A DNA stretch of 64,000 nt from the NCBI GenBank assembly GCA_028279755.1, contig JANQNB010000018.1, forward strand, positions 62,001 through 126,000. Direction: 5' to 3'. Source of the stretch: Candidatus Nanoarchaeia archaeon. GTDB lineage: Archaea > Nanobdellota > Nanobdellia > Woesearchaeales > UBA525. Of this stretch, positions 57,039 through 64,000 are shown in pieces (position 1 is the first letter of the stretch; each line of letters starts with the position of its first letter). Both the position numbers and the translations under genes were made by a program. The notes under the pieces were generated by a model. That model saw only the letters and a program-made list of their open reading frames with translations, ran no database searches and was not told the origin of the DNA.

Positions 57039-58456
57039 ATCACCTTCTTGACTATGCCTGTATGAGCGTTAATCTCGAGAATATCCCCGTCATTAAAAAT
57101 CTTTGTCGCGTGCTTCGTTCCGACGATACACGGCACGTTCAGCTCGCGCGAGACGACAGCTGCGTGGCAGAGCATTCCGCCGTCGTCAGTGACGATTGCC
57201 GCTGCTTTCTGCATGGCAGGAACAAAGCTCGGGTTGGTCATCGGCGTGACAAGAATCTCACCCTTCTTGAACTCGGCGACCTCTTTTTCGGAATTGACGA
57301 CGCGAACCTCACCCCTGATCACCGTGCCTGGATTGGCAACTGCGCCTGTGACTTCAGTGGCGGTGATGGTGGCTCGTTTATTGTCCTCCTTGTATTTTTG
57401 CAATTCCTTACCGATCAGCACTCTGGGAACGCCTTCAGTGTAGATGAGCACATTTTCTTCGAATCGTTGGCGCAGCTCGTCTTTCGGCACGCACAATCCT
57501 GAGCGGAGGCTGTCCAGCAACTCCTTGATCAACATCGAGGTGAGCTCTTCATAGGAGATGCCGAGCCGTTTCCCCACCTCATCAAAGAGGCCTTGCAGAT
57601 TCTCTAGAGAGTAATTAATGATCTCGTCAGTATAGTTCGATGTGACTGGCATCGTCTTCATTGACTTGACGGCTAGCTGTTCGTTGTCTGTGAACTCGAA
57701 CTTGCACACTGGTTGCTCGTTGAGTTTCTCCAGTTCTTCCTCAATTGCTTGGATCCCGTGTTCCATCTCGTTATCGAGCCGTTCACACATGTCCTCTTTT
57801 GTGTATCCTCGTCCAAGGAAAATATAGCGTTTCAGGTATGCGTATTTTCTCCAGTGCTTTTCGAGCTTGTTCTCATCGATGCGCCTATTTGCCAACGATT
57901 CCTTTGCGAGCATCAGCAAACTCGTCCTCTCCTCTCCCATCAGGGTTTTCTCGTCAGGCGTCGTTAGGTAAGTGACAAGCTTGTTGAAGTCAGCACCGGC
58001 TCGTTTCTTGATCTTTTCCATGAATTCCTCGAAGAAGATATCGTTGAAGAAGAAATAATTGGTGTAAATCCCTCCACCAGCCCAGAATCGTGTTGGATAA
58101 CTCAGGAGCTGATCAATCATACTTGCCAATTCGTCGTTCGACACAGTACTCCAATCAGTTCCTTTCAGCTTGTCTGTCTCTGCTTTCATCTGGTCAGCCA
58201 GCTTCTTCATCCGTAATGCGATCTGGTAATACAGGTCTGGCTTCTCTTTTGTTTTCTTTCTGAGAATAGTGATGATCGCTTCCATGTCCTCTTTGAGAAT
58301 GCTACGTGAACCGTCAAACTGGCGATAGCCCTTGACTTCATAGTCAATCTCGTACACCTCACGCAGCAGGCCCTTATTGATGCCTCTTCCCAGCGTGTCG
58401 ATCGTCAAGATCGGATGATCCCTGCCGCGACTCGCAACGTCTATCCATTCAGTCAT
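57035..58456 (-). CDS. Swivel operon gene 3: swivel-domain subunit
   Basis: 473 residues, directly upstream of the ATP-grasp gene. The N-terminal region has HPILTIDTLGRGINKGLLRE and a striking aromatic run (RFWAGGGIYTNYFFFNDIFF, about 122-141) that may line an acceptor pocket. The shared module reads WRKYAYLKRYIFLGRGYTKE, LFDEVGKRLGISYEELTSML, PKDELRQRFEENVLIY, and the swivel domain has GGMLCHAAVVSRELNVPCIV (histidine 431). ATGA overlaps both neighbours. Confidence 0.9.
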   Translation of the reverse strand: MTEWIDVASRGRDHPILTIDTLGRGINKGLLREVYEIDYEVKGYRQFDGSRSILKEDMEAIITILRKKTKEKPDLYYQIALRMKKLADQMKAETDKLKGTDWSTVSNDELASMIDQLLSYPTRFWAGGGIYTNYFFFNDIFFEEFMEKIKKRAGADFNKLVTYLTTPDEKTLMGEERTSLLMLAKESLANRRIDENKLEKHWRKYAYLKRYIFLGRGYTKEDMCERLDNEMEHGIQAIEEELEKLNEQPVCKFEFTDNEQLAVKSMKTMPVTSNYTDEIINYSLENLQGLFDEVGKRLGISYEELTSMLIKELLDSLRSGLCVPKDELRQRFEENVLIYTEGVPRVLIGKELQKYKEDNKRATITATEVTGAVANPGTVIRGEVRVVNSEKEVAEFKKGEILVTPMTNPSFVPAMQKAAAIVTDDGGMLCHAAVVSRELNVPCIVGTKHATKIFNDGDILEINAHTGIVKKVI

Positions 58457-59820
58457 AACTTTTTCACCATTCCAGTATTTGCGTCGACCTCGATAAAGTC
58501 GCCGTTCTTGAACGCTCGCGTGGCTTTCTTGGTATTGATGATGCAGGGGATGCCGAGTTCCCTGGAGATCACAGCAGCGTGGCTCGTGATCCCGCCCTGG
58601 TTGGTGACGATCGCTGCCGCTTTCTTCATCAGCACGACCATGTTCGGTTGTGTCATGGTCGTGACAAGAATGTCTCCTGTCTTGAATCGGTGAAGATCAG
58701 CTTGCAATTCGTCGATTCCCATGCAACGGACGACGCACGCCTTACCCTTTGCGAATCCAGGACTCGCTGGAATTCCTTTCAGCTCCTGAGCGCTCTCCTT
58801 CTTCGGCAAGATCTTGGCGACAACCCGTTCAGCTTCATCACCGCTCGCAAATGTTTCCTTGCCTTTTTCTTTCAAGAAGATGAAGAGGCTCATCCTTTTT
58901 TTGATCTCCTCGATATCAACGTTCTTCTCCTTGAGCAAGAAGGCTTCTGTGTCGCCGATGCGATAACCAAGCAAGAATTGTTTCAATGGGATTCCGATCC
59001 GTGCAGCGATCTCTTCGAGGAGTTTCCTGAACCGCCACTCTGCACCGCCCCAGACATCCTTGTACTTGAATCGCAAGCAGCCTTGCTCTTGTAGGTAGAG
59101 CGCGAGTTCTCGGGCTTCTGGGTCGAGCATGTTGAGTGTTTCTTCTTGCTGAACACTTCTCTCATGGGCTGGAGAGCCTTTTTCCAGTCGTTCCTTCAGG
59201 AATGCAATCACTTCATTTTCATCATAGGTGTTGGAATAATGAAGTGCGTATTCTTCTGAATGCGCGATCAATTCCTCGTCACCCGGATTTTGGAGTTGGA
59301 AAAGCGCTTCCTCTTCTTGTTGGAGCAGATCTGGCTCTGGAGATGTGAGAATTTCTGCATACTTTTCCTCGAGCTTTTTTCCTTTGAAATGCTTACCGAG
59401 TTCTGCTTTGACATGCTCTTCTATAACTGGATAGCTGCGCCCACCGCTCACTTGGAAGAGTGCACAAAACTCTTCGAGACGTTTGTACAGTTCAGCGTAG
59501 ATCAGCCAGATCTCGTCATTCGACAGTTTTTCAACATCTATCTTTTGATATTCCTCATAGAACAATCTGAACTCTTCTGCAGCTGTCTTAATGCGTTTAG
59601 CAAAGGCTTCCCGAAATTGCCTGTTGAAGAATTTCTTGCCTTCTTCACGAACCCTCTCCAGCTCTTCTTCTGGAACAGTGCAGTTCTGTAATCCTTCTCT
59701 ATTCACGTAGAGGATACTGTCGAAGATGCCTGGGACATCTTTGTACTTTGTGAAGGCGATAAACCATGTTTCATTCATGGGCAATGAATGGCCTTCATTG
59801 TAGACAAACTTCCACGTCAT
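58453..59820 (-). CDS. Swivel operon gene 2: swivel-domain subunit
   Basis: 455 residues. The opening FVYNEGHSLPMNETWFIAFT is distinctive. The helical region has EEYALHYSNTYDENEVIAFL, LRFKYKDVWGGAEWRFRKLL followed by EEIAARIGIP, and VDIEEIKKRMSLFIF. The swivel domain (about 350-455) has GGITSHAAVISRELGIPCII (histidine 414); after it the usual VGT is INT, a small change next to the active loop. ATGA overlaps both neighbours. Confidence 0.89.
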   Translation of the reverse strand: MTWKFVYNEGHSLPMNETWFIAFTKYKDVPGIFDSILYVNREGLQNCTVPEEELERVREEGKKFFNRQFREAFAKRIKTAAEEFRLFYEEYQKIDVEKLSNDEIWLIYAELYKRLEEFCALFQVSGGRSYPVIEEHVKAELGKHFKGKKLEEKYAEILTSPEPDLLQQEEEALFQLQNPGDEELIAHSEEYALHYSNTYDENEVIAFLKERLEKGSPAHERSVQQEETLNMLDPEARELALYLQEQGCLRFKYKDVWGGAEWRFRKLLEEIAARIGIPLKQFLLGYRIGDTEAFLLKEKNVDIEEIKKRMSLFIFLKEKGKETFASGDEAERVVAKILPKKESAQELKGIPASPGFAKGKACVVRCMGIDELQADLHRFKTGDILVTTMTQPNMVVLMKKAAAIVTNQGGITSHAAVISRELGIPCIINTKKATRAFKNGDFIEVDANTGMVKKL

Positions 59821-61121
59821 CGTACCTTCCTCACTATTCCCTTGTCTGCATCGACCTCGATCAAGTCCCCGTCCTTGAAGCTGCTCGTTGCGTGTTGCGT
59901 GCCGACCACGCAGGGCTTGTTCATTTCTCTTGCTACGATCGCGGCATGGCAGGCGATACCGCCTTCATCAGTCACGAATGCCGCGGCTTTCTCCATTGCG
60001 ATGACATGCTCAGGACTTGTCGTGACCGCGACGAGGACGTTTCCTTCCTTGAACTTGGGAATGTCATCCATGGAACTGATGACCTGCACTTTCGCTTTGA
60101 CTTTTCCGCCATTGCCGGTAATACCGCCGACCTTGTTGGCAGTCTCGCTCTCCTTCGCGCTGAGCAATTCAGGCAGCACGTTCCCTTGCCGTACATTCAC
60201 CTTACCATCCCTGATTTCCGCGATGTACGCAAGCTGGCGATCCTTGACAAGCTGTTTGATATCGCTTCCGAACTCGCTGGGCAGCAAACAGCCCAGCTCC
60301 TGTAACGTGATTCCAAGGCGTTTCGCGCATTCACGGAACAATGGCTGTGCGTAGCAGAATGATTCCCTCCGGTAATCGTCACGCTTGTCTTTCATATACA
60401 AAACGTCCTGATATTCCTTGACAAGCTGCGTGTTTGACAGTGTGATATCGCTTGCGGGCTGCTGCTTTGGCGGTGTGAACGCGTCAACATACTCTTCAAT
60501 CTCATTGTCAGTATGCGGTTCTGTGAAGGGATCGATCATACGCATGAACGGATAGTGCTCTTTCATGTACGCGATGCGCTCGTCACGGTCAGGATGTGCT
60601 GCGAAATATGCAGTCATGCTAGCCAGTTTTGCCTTGCCGCTCGGCTTGCTCAATGCAGCCACGACCTCAAGCACCTTGTCTGGCGGTACTTCCTTGACAA
60701 CGAGTTCCTGAAGAGCATTACTGACAACTTCGACAGTGTGGAAGCTCTTGAACAGGTCCACGCCGTATTGCTTGAATTTTTCGAGGTAAATATCAAGAAG
60801 AGCGAAGAGCTCCGCATCGCTCGTTTCAGCAGTGAACCGCATCCGCTTGCCGCATTCGACGAAGGCCTTGCCATTCTTGTCGATACGGTCAATCACGCCT
60901 TGGGCAAAGCCTGGCTGCGCCAACTGCTGACGCACTGCGTCGTACGCTGGCTTCTTGCTGCCGTCTGCAGAGTAGATGGAGAACCAGCCATGCAGGCCTT
61001 CGCCGCGAACAGCGACTGTTTGGCCAGTCTCTTCCTTGATCCAATCAACCAGGCTGTACATCACGACAACACCGTACCAGAACGGGTATTCGCGTTTCCA
61101 GTGGTAATCCCAGTGCTTCAT
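59817..61121 (-). CDS. Swivel operon gene 1: swivel-domain subunit
   Basis: 434 residues from the ATG at 61121, which has GGGGG upstream and a box A (CATTTAAAAG, 61160-61151) giving a very short leader; the frame extends 31 codons upstream across that promoter. The N-terminus is Trp/Tyr-rich (KHWDYHWKREYPFWYGVVVM). The shared module follows (KEHYPFMRMIDPFTEPHTDN; AQPLFRECAKRLGITLQELG), though the E-x2-R step is not obvious here. The swivel domain has GGIACHAAIVAREMNKPCVV (histidine 392). First gene of the operon, divergent from the UPF0173 hydrolase. Confidence 0.9.
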   Translation of the reverse strand: MKHWDYHWKREYPFWYGVVVMYSLVDWIKEETGQTVAVRGEGLHGWFSIYSADGSKKPAYDAVRQQLAQPGFAQGVIDRIDKNGKAFVECGKRMRFTAETSDAELFALLDIYLEKFKQYGVDLFKSFHTVEVVSNALQELVVKEVPPDKVLEVVAALSKPSGKAKLASMTAYFAAHPDRDERIAYMKEHYPFMRMIDPFTEPHTDNEIEEYVDAFTPPKQQPASDITLSNTQLVKEYQDVLYMKDKRDDYRRESFCYAQPLFRECAKRLGITLQELGCLLPSEFGSDIKQLVKDRQLAYIAEIRDGKVNVRQGNVLPELLSAKESETANKVGGITGNGGKVKAKVQVISSMDDIPKFKEGNVLVAVTTSPEHVIAMEKAAAFVTDEGGIACHAAIVAREMNKPCVVGTQHATSSFKDGDLIEVDADKGIVRKVR

Positions 61122-61150
61122 CACAACCCCCTTAGTTGAGAACCGAGGCG

Positions 61151-61193
61151 CTTTTAAATGCTTTTTCTCCACGTTTATAAACACCTTTATAAA
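61151..61193. promoter_or_regulatory. Divergent promoters: swivel operon (minus) and UPF0173 gene (plus)
   Basis: CATTTAAAAG on the minus strand (61160-61151) lies about 30 bases before the operon's first ATG (61121). TTTATAAA on the plus strand (61186-61193) lies about 35 bases before the ATG at 61223/61226; a second TTTATAAA at about 61173-61180 is a possible alternative. No C-run/G-run palindrome is present between them. Confidence 0.6.
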
Positions 61194-61225
61194 TGAGCTG
61201 GGCTTTCCCCTCATCGGGTGGTATG

Positions 61226-61891
61226 ATGTTTACCTACGAAGGAATTGCTATCACGTGGCTGGGCCATGACAGCTATCTGATCGAGAAAGAGCCCCTGCGC
61301 ATCTATATCGATCCGTTCAAGATCGACAATGCCAAAACGGCGAGCATCGTGCTCATCACGCACGAACACTTCGACCATTGCAGTGTCGAAGACCTGCAGA
61401 AGATCGTGACTCCACAGACCATTATCGTATGCCCGCACGAGTGCATGAGCCAGATGAGCAAGATCGAGCCGGCAGACGTCGTTCTCATGGCGCCAGGCGA
61501 TACCAAGACAGTGGCAGGCGTGGCCGTGACAGCGCATCCTGCCTACAATCTCGACAAGTTCCGCGACCCTGCGACGAAAACGCCCTTTCATCCGCCAGAA
61601 GACGGCAAGCTCGGCTATGTGCTTGATCTCGGCGTGAAGCTCTACCATGCCGGTGACACAGACAACATCCCGGAGCTGGCAAAGGTGCACTGCGACCTCG
61701 CGCTCCTGCCTGTGTCAGGCACCTATGTCATGACTGCAGAAGAAGCTGCTGCAGCAGCGAAAGTGATCAAGCCCAAAATCGCGATCCCGATGCATTATGG
61801 CAGCATTGTGGGTAAAGAGGACGATGCAACGAAGTTCAAGCAGCTGTTAGAAGGGACAGATATTCAAGTACAAATACTGGAAAAAGGATAA
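61226..61891 (+). CDS. UPF0173-type metallo-beta-lactamase-fold hydrolase
   Basis: 221 residues from the ATG at 61226 (or 61223), after GGGTGGT. The metal site is THEHFDHCS (H-x-H-x-D-H, about residues 46-51), with a further ligand in VAVTAHPAYN, an Asp in LYHAGDTDNIPEL, and the terminal His in IAIPMHYGS. It has the compact length and motif order of the UPF0173/UlaG-like family, which includes lactonases and phosphodiesterases; the substrate is unknown. It shares a promoter region with the swivel operon and may be functionally linked. Confidence 0.87.
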   Translation: MFTYEGIAITWLGHDSYLIEKEPLRIYIDPFKIDNAKTASIVLITHEHFDHCSVEDLQKIVTPQTIIVCPHECMSQMSKIEPADVVLMAPGDTKTVAGVAVTAHPAYNLDKFRDPATKTPFHPPEDGKLGYVLDLGVKLYHAGDTDNIPELAKVHCDLALLPVSGTYVMTAEEAAAAAKVIKPKIAIPMHYGSIVGKEDDATKFKQLLEGTDIQVQILEKG

Positions 61892-63658
61892 TTATCTCCT
61901 CTTTTTTCTTGCACTTTTCTTTTTGACTTTTTTCGTGACCTTGACTGTGATGATTGTTGCGAGCCCCGCACCCAGCACCACGCCAGTGAGGAAAAGCAAG
62001 GCATAGTACACTTCTTCCGGCATCCTGAAGGATTGCTGCTTCGGGAAGTAGATGTCCAGATTGCTCAATTCCAATGCGTACTCTGCAAAGGTGAGTGCGC
62101 TATATGGATCGCTCTCCTTCAACGAGCTGGCGTACTGGTAATAGCTGTACCCGAGGATGGGGAAAGAGCCGCGTTCCTGCTGTTGCGCGATGACAGACGC
62201 TGCTACTGCGAGCTTGCCGTCAATCAGGGCCGGGATGTTCTCTTCCGGCACAGACAAGGTGCCGGCAAGAAGATTTGCCATCGCTTCTGCCTTGCTTGCG
62301 TGGAACAGGCACAGGGCGTAGCGCCCGGTCAGTGATTCCTGGCGCGCATCTGTAAGCTCGGCAAGCGCCTCCTCAAGATATTCCTCTGGCAGGTACAGCT
62401 CTGCGTAGCTGATGCGCTCTTCTGTCTCAGCGATCCTGGCATCGCACGCAGCCTCGAGATGCTCGTCGTCAAGGCTGATGGCAGGGCTTTCCATCCGGAA
62501 GAACGCGCTCCACGCCTCTGCGGAATTCGCACGCTCGTACGCGAAGCCAAGTGTGCGCGCGCTCAGGTTCGAGCGGTTCTCGTCCCGCAAGGCGTCCCGG
62601 GCCTCCTGCACGCGGGTCGAGACGATCACATACGTTTCGAGCTCTGCCAGGGTGTCAAGACTCCGCTGGTCGAGCTTTGACTGGTATTCGGCGCTGTCGC
62701 GCAGCAGGATGGCGTACACAGTCTTCAGCTTGTCTGCAGACAATCGTCTGAAATCCTTGGCACGCAGGTCGATGAGATCGCTGAAGCAAAAACTTGCGGC
62801 GCTGTACCAATCGCCTTCAGCGAGCGCTGCTTCGCGCGCGATGGTCCTGTTCAGGGACTCATTCGCCTCGAGCTTTGCCGCGACGCCTGCGCGCCGGTCG
62901 CAGAGCTCAGCTGCCACGTCCTCCATGATAGCATTGTACGCTTTTGGTGGCTCGAGCGTCCTTGGCGGTTCAACCTCAGCGCCGGTGAAATGGCTCAAGG
63001 CCTCCTCGAGCGTCGCGACCTTGACAACAGGAACGCCAGCCTCGCTCAGGTCCACTGGCACGTAGAGCTTGCTCAGGTTGAGCGAGAGATTCCGCTCTTC
63101 CAAGGACACGTTCAATAGTTCGAGATAGGTCGTGTTCAGCTCTGTCGGGTAGGAGAACGCGCTGATCAGCACTTTCGTGATGCCCAGCGAGGCAGCAGCC
63201 TCTGCTTTCGCCTTCTCGCCTGCGACCGGGCCGATGATCCCGCCGCTATTGATTGTGCCGGTGATCGCGATGCTCTCATCCGGCTGCCTGCCTTCCAGCA
63301 ATGCAGCGGTGAGGACAGCCATGGCCGCTCCTGCGCTCGGGCCGCCAACGACCGGCGAGCCAGCCCTGATCGTGTAGAAGAAATCATAACGAGAGCAATC
63401 AGCGTCGACATGGGCGCAGGCCACTTGGTTCGCATATCGAGTGCTGCTCTGCGTGTCCAGTTTTGTCAAGGGGAATGAATCGATGAAAATCTGCCCAGTG
63501 CCAGGCTTGATGTCAAGATAGAGATCGGCAGTGCCGCCTTGCGCTTCTTCCAGCAAATCAGGATCCTCGGCGACTGTGAGCAGGGTGAGATGCCCTTCTT
63601 GCGCAAGCGCTGGCGCGAGCAGCACCAACGCTACCATGCACACGATCAGGATCCTCAT
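61892..63658 (-). CDS. Membrane-anchored S16 (Lon-type) serine protease
   Basis: 588 residues from the ATG at 63658, three bases after the bud32 stop. Signal peptide 1-21 (ILIVCMVALVLLAPALAQ), then a Lon-type proteolytic domain: catalytic serine in GGPSAGAAMA (Ser108) and the dyad lysine in GPVAGEKAKAE (Lys149), with the intervening ITGTINSGGIIGP. There is no ATPase domain. A long helical region (about 235-545) follows, and a C-terminal membrane helix (YYALLFLTGVVLGAGLATII) with a very basic end. The protease domain therefore faces outside the cell, unlike Lon. Substrates are unknown; surface-protein processing is plausible. Confidence 0.87.
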   Translation of the reverse strand: MRILIVCMVALVLLAPALAQEGHLTLLTVAEDPDLLEEAQGGTADLYLDIKPGTGQIFIDSFPLTKLDTQSSTRYANQVACAHVDADCSRYDFFYTIRAGSPVVGGPSAGAAMAVLTAALLEGRQPDESIAITGTINSGGIIGPVAGEKAKAEAAASLGITKVLISAFSYPTELNTTYLELLNVSLEERNLSLNLSKLYVPVDLSEAGVPVVKVATLEEALSHFTGAEVEPPRTLEPPKAYNAIMEDVAAELCDRRAGVAAKLEANESLNRTIAREAALAEGDWYSAASFCFSDLIDLRAKDFRRLSADKLKTVYAILLRDSAEYQSKLDQRSLDTLAELETYVIVSTRVQEARDALRDENRSNLSARTLGFAYERANSAEAWSAFFRMESPAISLDDEHLEAACDARIAETEERISYAELYLPEEYLEEALAELTDARQESLTGRYALCLFHASKAEAMANLLAGTLSVPEENIPALIDGKLAVAASVIAQQQERGSFPILGYSYYQYASSLKESDPYSALTFAEYALELSNLDIYFPKQQSFRMPEEVYYALLFLTGVVLGAGLATIITVKVTKKVKKKSARKKRR

Positions 63659-63660
63659 TT

Positions 63661-64000
63661 TCAATACTTCGCCTTATTCCTGCCGCGACGCTCCACTACC
63701 TGCAAGCGGTCGAGGATCGCCGTGGCGTTTTTCGATGTCCTGTAGCCTTTGAGAAAAGCCCTGTAGGCCTTGTCATAGATCTTGTAATGCTTGCTTTCCA
63801 GGGCCTGCTTGAACAGATGGATGTCGACCGCCTTGTCCTCAGCGTCGTGACTCGTGAAACTCAGACCGAAATCGATGAAGACAAGCTCGTCCCCCCGCAC
63901 GATCATATTGCTTGTCGTCAGGTCGCCATGGATGATGTTGTGATCGTGGAGCTCTGCGAGCTGCTCGCCGACTGTTTGCGCCCATGCGATGTTGGTGTCG
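63661..64000 (-). CDS. bud32: Kae1-associated kinase Bud32, partial (runs off right edge)
   Basis: The frame is open to base 64000; the visible C-terminal ~112 residues include the catalytic loop HDHNIIHGDLTTSNMIV and the metal-binding IDFGLSFTSHDAEDKAVD, both diagnostic for Bud32, and the C-terminal basic segment (ERRGRNKAKY). Bud32 is the small atypical kinase of the KEOPS complex, which makes the t6A tRNA modification. The N-terminal ATP-binding part, and any fusion to Kae1, lies outside the window. The S16 protease gene follows after three bases. Confidence 0.93.
   Translation of the reverse strand, partial: DTNIAWAQTVGEQLAELHDHNIIHGDLTTSNMIVRGDELVFIDFGLSFTSHDAEDKAVDIHLFKQALESKHYKIYDKAYRAFLKGYRTSKNATAILDRLQVVERRGRNKAKY

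Noticed and set aside
50662-61121. Calling the swivel genes PEP synthase or pyruvate phosphate dikinase
   Set aside because: No protein here has the C-terminal PEP/pyruvate-binding barrel, and only one has the ATP-binding domain; the shared swivel motif alone does not support PEP synthesis.
1-64000. CRISPR arrays, insertion sequences, integrase genes or replication-origin repeats
   Set aside because: Reading both strands, I found no regular spacer-repeat array, transposase or integrase motif, or clustered origin-box repeats.

Overview
This window looks like chromosome from an archaeon, most likely a DPANN lineage related to Woesearchaeota (the lineage is an inference; no marker phylogeny was run). 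Support for Archaea: many start codons lie about 25-30 bases after an A/T-rich box A with little or no leader, a tRNA-Arg carries a bulge-helix-bulge intron, tRNA 3' CCA is not encoded, and the window holds TrmB and Lrp regulators, an archaeal/eukaryotic-type GlyRS, archaeal AsnRS and ValRS, Mre11, Bud32 and a membrane-anchored S16 protease. AspRS is an exception: it is of the bacterial type and has lost the GAD insertion domain.

Layout. 1-13.7 kb: a stand-alone phosphohistidine swivel-domain gene with an unknown partner, a DUF4397 secreted protein facing a HTH-PAS-LOV putative blue-light regulator, Lrp/glnA, tRNA-Cys, and two TrmB regulators. Each TrmB gene is divergent from an operon (unknown protein plus an unusual radical SAM enzyme; tandem swivel protein plus LMW phosphatase). 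13.7-19.4 kb: tRNA-Arg with intron, coiled-coil protein, Mre11 plus methyltransferase, a putative structured RNA, and a large secreted surface protein. 19.5-36.5 kb: AsnRS, AspRS, ValRS, CysRS and GlyRS with a YbaK-type deacylase, interspersed with small lineage-specific genes, another putative structured RNA, and an operon of an unknown protein with a swivel protein. 36.5-48.4 kb: tRNA-Phe followed at once by a swivel gene, then a type IV pilus/Tad-like locus (ATPase, platform protein, coiled-coil, UBA-like and membrane proteins) whose ATPase gene has a strongly structured 5' leader. 48.4-50.7 kb: a 104-bp near-complete inverted-repeat element, translin-like and HD-domain genes.

50.7-61.1 kb is the centrepiece: eight minus-strand genes, every junction a 4-base ATGA overlap. 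Seven encode 420-475-residue proteins made of a variable helical N-terminal region plus a C-terminal PEP-utilizer swivel domain with the catalytic histidine. One (the fourth) encodes only the ATP-grasp domain of PEP synthase/rifampin phosphotransferase. No PEP/pyruvate barrel is present. The simplest reading is a split, modular ATP-dependent dikinase: one shared ATP-using subunit loads phosphate onto the histidine of interchangeable swivel subunits, each with its own acceptor-binding domain. With the four other swivel genes in the window (one a tandem fusion) there are eleven such proteins and twelve swivel domains in 64 kb, but one ATP-grasp subunit. CCCC-n-GGGG palindromes beside the box A elements of both TrmB divergons and of one swivel gene suggest a shared TrmB-type control. 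The right end has a UPF0173 metallo-hydrolase, the S16 protease and a partial Bud32 kinase.
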